Below are positions 48,092 through 52,817 of a stretch of DNA of 52,817 nucleotides, piece after piece. Location of the stretch: the NCBI GenBank assembly GCA_016790225.1, contig JAEUOZ010000057.1, positions 1 through 52,817 on the forward strand, read 5' to 3'. The stretch is from Rubrivivax sp. GTDB lineage: Bacteria > Pseudomonadota > Gammaproteobacteria > Burkholderiales > Burkholderiaceae. The notes below the pieces were generated by a model that was not told where the DNA came from, did no database searches, and was given only the letters and a program-made list of their open reading frames with translations. How positions within the stretch are numbered: the first letter of the stretch is position 1; each line of letters opens with the position of its first letter. A program made the position numbers and the translations under genes.

Positions 48092-49090
48092 ATGGCGAAG
48101 GCGGTGGCGCGGGTTATGGCGATGGTGGCGGCGACGGTCCTGGCGGGCCCGGCCGCGGCCGCGCAGCCCGCATCAGAGGCCAAGGCCAAGAGAACACCAG
48201 CCGCCTGCGCCGGCCCGGCGCTGACGTTCGAGCGCCTGGCGCCGGGGCTGTGGTGGGTACCCGGCGAGGCGGCCGCTGCCGATGCGCAGAACCGCGGCCA
48301 TGTCTCGCACCTGTTGATCGGCCTGTCGGGCACCCGCATCTGGGCCATCGGCAGTGGGCCCAGTGCAGCCTTCGGCGAACGGCTGGATTGCCAGGTGCGG
48401 CAGCGCTTCGGCCGCGCGATCACGGACGTCGTGAGCCCCTGGCCCCACCCCGAGCTGGTGCTGGGCCAGCGCGGGCTGCCAGCGGCGCGCAGCTGGGCCC
48501 ATGCCGACGTCGCGCGGTCCATGGCCCAGCGCTGCGTCAGCTGTGTGGAGCGCCTGCGCCAGCGCCTGGGCGACGCGGCCGCGGATCTGGGGCCGGATCC
48601 GATCCGCATTCCGGATCGCCTGCTGCAAGGCCGCGCCGGCCGGCTCGGGCCCTGGCAGTGGTGGCGCCTGGAACGCGGGCCCGAGACGCCCGTGACGGTG
48701 TGGGCCTGGCGCGGGGCTCCGGTGGTCTTTGCACCCGGGCTCATCTGGGGCAGCGGCGCCCCAGATGGCCAGGACGCGCGGGCGCAGGATCTGGAGCGCG
48801 CCAGCCTGGCGCTCGCGCGGCGTGTGCAGCGACCGCCGGGGCCGCCGCTGCGCTGGCTGGGCGAGCAGGGACCGCTGGCCGACAGCCGGGCGCCCCAGCG
48901 ACACGCGCGCTACTGGGCCGCGCTGCACGCCGAAGCGGTGGCCTCGGTGCAGCGCGGTGACGACGCCAGCGCCCCCTCACCGAAGCTGGCCGGGCTTGAG
49001 TCCCAGAGCCAGGGGCTGCTGCACGAGCTGAACTGGCAGCGCACCTGGCGTCAGGCCGAGGAGGATTCGTTCCAGCGCAGCCGGCGGTAG
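48092..49090 (+). CDS. Quinoprotein-relay metallohydrolase-like protein lacking metal ligands
   Basis: 332 residues. A signal peptide AVARVMAMVAATVLAGPAAA opens the protein. The rest follows the layout of metallo-beta-lactamase-fold proteins found with PQQ dehydrogenases: FERLAPGLWWVPGE, HLLIGLSGTRIWAIGSGPSA, a segment WPHPELVLGQRGLP where relatives have THxHxDH-x-x-G, AHADVARSMAQRC, and a late VVFAPGLIWGSG block. The zinc-binding histidines and aspartates are replaced. ATG 48092 is chosen because it starts the signal peptide. The 3' end overlaps the convergent regulator gene by 40 nt. A pseudoenzyme is likely; homology is my reading of motif order. Confidence 0.65.
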   Translation: MAKAVARVMAMVAATVLAGPAAAAQPASEAKAKRTPAACAGPALTFERLAPGLWWVPGEAAAADAQNRGHVSHLLIGLSGTRIWAIGSGPSAAFGERLDCQVRQRFGRAITDVVSPWPHPELVLGQRGLPAARSWAHADVARSMAQRCVSCVERLRQRLGDAAADLGPDPIRIPDRLLQGRAGRLGPWQWWRLERGPETPVTVWAWRGAPVVFAPGLIWGSGAPDGQDARAQDLERASLALARRVQRPPGPPLRWLGEQGPLADSRAPQRHARYWAALHAEAVASVQRGDDASAPSPKLAGLESQSQGLLHELNWQRTWRQAEEDSFQRSRR

Positions 49091-51228
49091 ATGGTGTTGC
49101 GGCTGACCCCCAGCCGCTTGGCGGCCACCGAGATGTTGCCGCTCGCTTCGGACACGGCGCGCTCGATCGCCTCACGTTCGACCTCGTGCAGCGGGCGCAG
49201 CCCGGAGGCTGGCTGCGAGCCGGCAGAGGCAGCCGCGGGTTCGGCGCAGACGCCCATCAGGTCAGCCGTCTGACTGCCTTCGCGGCCACCCGGCAGGCCC
49301 GCCGCGCCCGGGCGCGCGCCGACAGCCGGCCGCTGGCCGCGAAGCTCGTCCAGAAAGTCTTCCGGCAGGTGCTCGGCCCGGATCCAGCGCTCGTTGCCGG
49401 CCATCACGGCGGCCGTCCTCAGCACATTGAACAGCTGCCGCACATTGCCCGGCCAGGCGTAGCTCTGCATCAGCGCGTGGGCCTCGCTGCTCAAGCTGAG
49501 GTGCGGCGCCGCCGCGGCCCCATCCAGGATGCGCCGCACCAGCGCCGCAAGATCGCTGCGTTCGCGCAGCGGCGGCAGTTTTACGGCGAGCCCGTTCAGG
49601 CGGTAGTAGAGGTCCTGTCGAAACGCCTTCGCGTCGATCATGTCGCGCAGGTTGCGGTGCGTCGCGCAGATGATGGCCAGATCCACCTGCACGGCGCGCG
49701 TGCTGCCCAGCGGCGTGACCTGCCGCTCCTGCAGGACACGCAGCAGGTGTGCCTGCAGGGGCAAGGGCATGTCGCCGATCTCGTCCAGGAACAGTGTGCC
49801 GCCGTTGGCCTGCTGGATCTTGCCGACGGCCCCCTTGCGCCGCGCGCCGGTGAAGGCGCCCTCCTCGTAGCCGAAGAGTTCGGCCTCGATCAGCGTATCG
49901 GGGATCGAGGCGCAATTGACCGCCACGAAGGGCTGCCGCGCGCGCGAGGACTCGGCGTGGATGGCCCGCGCGAGCAGCTCCTTGCCGGTCCCCGTCTCGC
50001 CCAGCACCAGGATGGGAATGTCGCGGTCGATCACGCGGCGCAGCTTGCCGATCAGCGCCTGCATCTGCTCGTCACCGGTCTGCAGCTGCGCCAGGCTGAC
50101 GCTCTCCGAACGCGCGGCCGCGGCAGCAGCGGCGCCCTGGGCCGGCCCGGCGGCCGGGCCCGCGGCGCCTGCCGCCAAGGGCTCGCCGCGCGGCCCATCG
50201 CCCAGCGGGCTGGCCGTCGGCGTGGGCACCAGATCCTCTTCGGCGCGCGGGCGATCGGCGCTCACCGCGGCGGCCTCGGTCACCTGGCTCCAGACCGGCC
50301 AGTTGAAACGTGCATGCACATGAAAGCCCCGGCCATCGTCCAGCCGCACGCCCAGCGGCGTGGCCAGGGGCGAGCGGAAGTGATCGACCAGCGCGCCGAC
50401 GCTGGTGCCGAACAGCGACACCAGGCTCTGCATGCGCAGCGCCGCACTGCTCAAGCCCAGCTGCTCCAGCGCACTGCGGTTGGCGCCGACGATGCGGCCA
50501 TCGGGCGAGACCGCCAGGATGCCTTCCATCAGCGAGCCGATGAAGCCCAGCTTGCTGTGGAAGTGCAGGCGCATCGCATGGCGGTAGTTGTCCGCCAGCC
50601 ACTGGTTCTCGATCATCCGGGCGGACATATTCACCAGCGCCATCGTGTGCTGGTGGTAGCTGCGGTGATCGCCAGAGACATCCAGCACGCCCAGGATGTT
50701 GCCGCGCGGATCGACGATGGGCGCGGCCGAGCAGGTGAGAAAGTGGTTGGCGTGCAGGAAGTGCTCGTCGGCATGGACCAGCGTGGCCATCTCGGAAACC
50801 AGCGCCGTGCCGACGGCATTCGTCCCCTTGGAACTCTCGGACCAGTTGGCGCCTGGCGCCAGCGCCACCTTGGCGGCACGCTCCAGAAAATCGTCATCAC
50901 CGATGGAGTGGATGACGATGCCGGTCGCATCGGTCAGCACCACCATGCTGCTGGTGTTGACGATCTGCTCGTAGAGCATCTCCATCACCGGCGCCGCGTG
51001 GCCATGCAGGCGCAGGTTGCGCTCCCGCGCCAGCGTGAGATCGGTACGGCCCAGGGGCGTGAAATCCGGCCGCTCGATGCGCGACAGGCCCAGGGCCAGG
51101 CAGCGTTCGTGCGATTGCTCGATCAGCTGCACATGTGACGGCGGCAGAGACAGTGCCGAGGCAATGGGCCGCGCGCGTTCTGTCTCGCGCCGCTGCCGGG
51201 AACTCGGGCCGACCGGGGATGAGGGCAT
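49051..51228 (-). CDS. AcoR-type sigma-54-dependent transcriptional activator
   Basis: 725 residues. An N-terminal GAF-type sensor (about 70-205, VVLTDATGIVIHSIGDDDFL; GTNAVGTALVSEMATLVHAD; LGVLDVSGDH) is followed by a PAS-like region (about 230-320), an Ala/Pro-rich linker and an AAA+ domain. Walker A is GETGTGKE, and the sigma-54 contact motif GAFTGA is intact. The C-terminal Fis-type helix-turn-helix is GNISVAAKRLGVSRNTIYRR. AcoR/PedR-like proteins activate alcohol and acetoin oxidation genes. A good sigma-54 promoter lies 170-185 nt upstream, reading toward the cytochrome gene. Confidence 0.93.
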   Translation of the reverse strand: MPSSPVGPSSRQRRETERARPIASALSLPPSHVQLIEQSHERCLALGLSRIERPDFTPLGRTDLTLARERNLRLHGHAAPVMEMLYEQIVNTSSMVVLTDATGIVIHSIGDDDFLERAAKVALAPGANWSESSKGTNAVGTALVSEMATLVHADEHFLHANHFLTCSAAPIVDPRGNILGVLDVSGDHRSYHQHTMALVNMSARMIENQWLADNYRHAMRLHFHSKLGFIGSLMEGILAVSPDGRIVGANRSALEQLGLSSAALRMQSLVSLFGTSVGALVDHFRSPLATPLGVRLDDGRGFHVHARFNWPVWSQVTEAAAVSADRPRAEEDLVPTPTASPLGDGPRGEPLAAGAAGPAAGPAQGAAAAAAARSESVSLAQLQTGDEQMQALIGKLRRVIDRDIPILVLGETGTGKELLARAIHAESSRARQPFVAVNCASIPDTLIEAELFGYEEGAFTGARRKGAVGKIQQANGGTLFLDEIGDMPLPLQAHLLRVLQERQVTPLGSTRAVQVDLAIICATHRNLRDMIDAKAFRQDLYYRLNGLAVKLPPLRERSDLAALVRRILDGAAAAPHLSLSSEAHALMQSYAWPGNVRQLFNVLRTAAVMAGNERWIRAEHLPEDFLDELRGQRPAVGARPGAAGLPGGREGSQTADLMGVCAEPAAASAGSQPASGLRPLHEVEREAIERAVSEASGNISVAAKRLGVSRNTIYRRLRWNESSSA

Positions 51229-51274
51229 GTCATGTCTCCGCTGGTCCGCCGTGTGTTCGGGCGGCTGTCGTTAT

Positions 51275-51294
51275 GTGTCGATCGGCTGTCACAC
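51275..51294. promoter_or_regulatory. Inverted repeat, possible upstream activator site
   Basis: GTGT-N12-ACAC palindrome about 105 bp before the -24 element of the sigma-54 promoter, a normal distance for an enhancer-binding protein such as the adjacent AcoR-like regulator. The arms are only 4 bp. It also fits TGT-N12-ACA, but a PpsR role here is unlikely from context. Confidence 0.3.
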
Positions 51295-51397
51295 CGCGGG
51301 CCGGATGTTAGGGGACGGCGCATCGTTCGTGCAATTTCGGAACAGTTCACTCGGGCACACCCGGGCATGGCTGCGGTGCCACGCCGTGGGAAGCTTC

Positions 51398-51413
51398 TGG
51401 CATGCGCATTGCA
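51398..51413 (+). promoter_or_regulatory. Sigma-54 (-24/-12) promoter of the cytochrome c-550 gene
   Basis: TGGCATG-N4-TTGCA. GG at 51399-51400 and GC at 51411-51412 have the exact 10-bp separation; one mismatch to TGGCACG-N4-TTGCA. It lies about 78 nt before the ATG of the cytochrome gene, downstream of a divergent sigma-54 activator gene, which strongly suggests direct control. Confidence 0.8.
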
Positions 51414-51490
51414 AATGTCGTTGCGACAACGCTCGCGCGTCGACGCGAAGGCCAGCTGATTTCCCATCCCACCCTCCTGGAGACATGCCC

Positions 51491-51982
51491 ATGAAGACCG
51501 CTTCCATCCGCACGCGATTGCGTGCCACGGCCCGCCTGGCCTTGCTGGGCCTGGCACTCGCCGCCGCGCAGCAGGCCTACGCGCACGGTGACGTCACGCC
51601 CCAGGCAGTGGATACCAAGGAGCTGCCGCAACTGGGCAAGGAACTCCGGGCAGAGAACCCGTTCCGCGGCCACGCCGCCGCCATCCGCATCGGCGCCTCG
51701 GCCTACAACCAGAACTGCGCGCGCTGCCACGGCCTGGAAGCCATTTCCGGCGGCATCGCGCCCGATCTGCGCAAACTGGACAACGACTGCGTCAACATCA
51801 AGATCGCCGCGAAGAAGACGGCCTGCGTGGCCGAGGTCGACCAGTACTACGCCAGCAGCGTCTACAAGGGCAAGGTGCGCAATGGCGCCGTCTACATGCC
51901 GCCCTTCGACGGCATCCTGAGCCAGGAAGCGGTGTGGGCGATCAAGGCCTATCTGGAAACCCGTCGCGAGAAGCCGCTGTAA
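51491..51982 (+). CDS. pedF: Cytochrome c-550 (PedF-type), quinoprotein electron acceptor
   Basis: 163 residues. Signal peptide RLALLGLALAAAQQAYA at about 15-31. Single heme site CARCH near residue 76, preceded by RIGASAYNQN and followed by GLEAISGGIAPDLRKLD. YMPPFDGILSQEAVWAIKAY carries the likely axial methionine. Two extra cysteines (NDCVNIKIAAKKTACV) probably form a disulfide. It accepts electrons from PQQ alcohol dehydrogenases. The ATG at 51491 has GGAG 8 nt upstream; an in-frame ATG two codons earlier is too close to it. The gene symbol is by resemblance. Confidence 0.85.
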   Translation: MKTASIRTRLRATARLALLGLALAAAQQAYAHGDVTPQAVDTKELPQLGKELRAENPFRGHAAAIRIGASAYNQNCARCHGLEAISGGIAPDLRKLDNDCVNIKIAAKKTACVAEVDQYYASSVYKGKVRNGAVYMPPFDGILSQEAVWAIKAYLETRREKPL

Positions 51983-52059
51983 GCTGGCTGGCGTGTGATG
52001 CGGCGCGCCCGGGACTCGGCCGCCGCTGCGCCCTTCACGCCTTGACCGACAGGACATCC

Positions 52060-52817
52060 ATGAGCGATCACTCGCCACTCTCGGCCAGCCACGCGTCGCC
52101 GCGTCGTCGCTGGCTGGCCGCCGCGGCCGCTGCCTCTGCGGCGCTGCTCGCGCCCCATTGGGCCCGGGCCCAGGCCGCACCCGGCGCAGAACCGGGCGCG
52201 CTGGAGCGCATCCGTGCACGAGGCCGCCTGACGGTGGGCCTCTACAACGACATGCCGCCTTTCCACGAGGCCGGCAAGGGCATCGACAGTGAGATCGCCC
52301 AGGCGCTGGCCAAGGCGCTGGGCGTCACGCTGGCGCCCATGCCCTTCAATGCCGACGAGAACATGAACGACGATCTGCGCAACCTGGTGTGGCGCGGACA
52401 CTACCTCGGCTTCGGCCCCGCTGACGTCCTGCTGCATGTGCCGGTGGATCGGCCGCTGATGGCCGCCAACCCGCGCGTGGAGATCTTCGCGCCGTACTAC
52501 CGCGAGCGCGTGATGATCGCGCGCGATCTGGCGCGCGTGCCGCAGATGGAATCGCTGGCTGCCTTCAAGGGCCACCGCATTGCCGTGCCCGGGCAGAGCC
52601 TGGCCGGCTGGCTGCTGATCGGCGCCGACAGCGGCGCCTACCGCGAGCAGCTGATCACGCGCTGGAAGGATGGCGCCGAAGCCGCGCAGGCCTTGCTGCG
52701 CGGCGAGGTCGCAGCCGCGGCCGGGCATGCCTCGGAGCTGGAATCGGTGCTGGCCGGCGACAGCCGCTTCGTGATCGAGGCGCTGCCCGTGCCCCGCATG
52801 CGGGAGGGCTGGGCCGT
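52060..52817 (+). CDS. MoxJ/XoxJ-like periplasmic binding protein, quinoprotein-associated (3' end outside window)
   Basis: The first 252 residues are visible. A signal with SPRRRWLAAAAAASAALLAP (possible twin-arginine) is cleaved near ARAQA. The solute-binding family 3 fold opens with RIRARGRLTVGLYNDMPPF and continues DSEIAQALAKALGVTLAPMP, GFGPADVLLHVPVDRPLMAA and FKGHRIAVPGQSLAGWLLIG. This type accompanies PQQ methanol/alcohol dehydrogenases and is thought to help the dehydrogenase or its cytochrome mature rather than transport. It starts 77 nt after the cytochrome gene with AGGAC before ATG 52060. The dehydrogenase itself may lie just past the right edge. Confidence 0.85.
   Translation, partial: MSDHSPLSASHASPRRRWLAAAAAASAALLAPHWARAQAAPGAEPGALERIRARGRLTVGLYNDMPPFHEAGKGIDSEIAQALAKALGVTLAPMPFNADENMNDDLRNLVWRGHYLGFGPADVLLHVPVDRPLMAANPRVEIFAPYYRERVMIARDLARVPQMESLAAFKGHRIAVPGQSLAGWLLIGADSGAYREQLITRWKDGAEAAQALLRGEVAAAAGHASELESVLAGDSRFVIEALPVPRMREGWA

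Noticed and set aside
51276..51293. Perfect TGT-N12-ACA that could be a PpsR site
   Set aside because: By chance about a dozen such matches are expected in a window this long, it is not fused to a -35, and the context is PQQ oxidation. Kept only as a possible activator palindrome.

Overview
The window is a very GC-rich stretch of chromosome from a purple phototrophic bacterium. It holds most of a photosynthesis gene cluster, roughly 1-40280, followed by a pyrroloquinoline-quinone (PQQ)/quinoprotein alcohol-oxidation accessory region, 40337 to the end. The order pufLMC-crtA-crtD-crtC, the oxygen-dependent cyclase acsF at the end of a bchFNBHLM-lhaA-puhABC operon, and the Burkholderiales flavour of the right flank (Bug-type binding protein, PQQ-associated ABC genes) point to a Rubrivivax-like betaproteobacterium. 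That placement is inference from gene order and protein resemblance, not a database match. No rRNA, tRNA, insertion sequence or CRISPR array was seen.

Layout. (1) 1-13521, minus strand: one long, tightly packed operon read from the bchF promoter, bchF-bchN-bchB-bchH-bchL-bchM-lhaA-puhA-puhB-puhC-acsF. It makes bacteriochlorophyll from protoporphyrin and supplies the reaction-centre H subunit and its assembly factors. acsF runs off the left edge. (2) 13857-16439, plus strand: the regulators ppaA/aerR and ppsR. (3) 16503-25220, plus strand: bchG, a second PucC-family transporter, bchP, tspO, a short PpsR-like paralogue, bchI, bchD and bchO. (4) 25185-25412, minus strand: a small single-span membrane protein, divergent from crtE-crtF (25583-27703). 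(5) 27937-40278, plus strand: a superoperon bchC-bchX-bchY-bchZ, a 45-codon Cys-rich ORF, pufB, an extra pufB-like gene, pufA-pufL-pufM-pufC, crtA-crtD-crtC. (6) 40337-47753, minus strand: nine closely spaced genes. These are a PQQ-linked ABC system (ATPase, beta-propeller, binding protein, permease), a MotA/ExbB-ExbD-like pair, two unknown envelope proteins and a Bug-type binding protein. (7) 48092-52817: a degenerate metallo-hydrolase-like quinoprotein-relay protein, a sigma-54 activator, a cytochrome c-550 with a sigma-54 promoter, and the start of a MoxJ-like binding protein.

Regulation visible in sequence: four promoters (bchF, bchG, crtE, bchC) carry TGT-N12-AC(A/G) palindromes of the PpsR/CrtJ type. 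In each, the right half is fused to a TTGAC(A/G) -35 element, so repressor and RNA polymerase would compete directly. The PpsR encoded here contains no cysteine, so disulfide-based redox sensing cannot operate in it.

Most unusual items: a pufB paralogue between pufB and pufA that has lost both bacteriochlorophyll-binding histidines; a PufC with a C-terminal OmpA-like domain; a 45-residue four-cysteine ORF with a perfect Shine-Dalgarno at the position pufQ takes in Rhodobacter; a mini-PpsR in the bchG-bchO operon; a 379-nt out-of-frame crtD/crtC overlap; and a PQQ-ABC operon extended by an ion-driven MotA/ExbD-like module.
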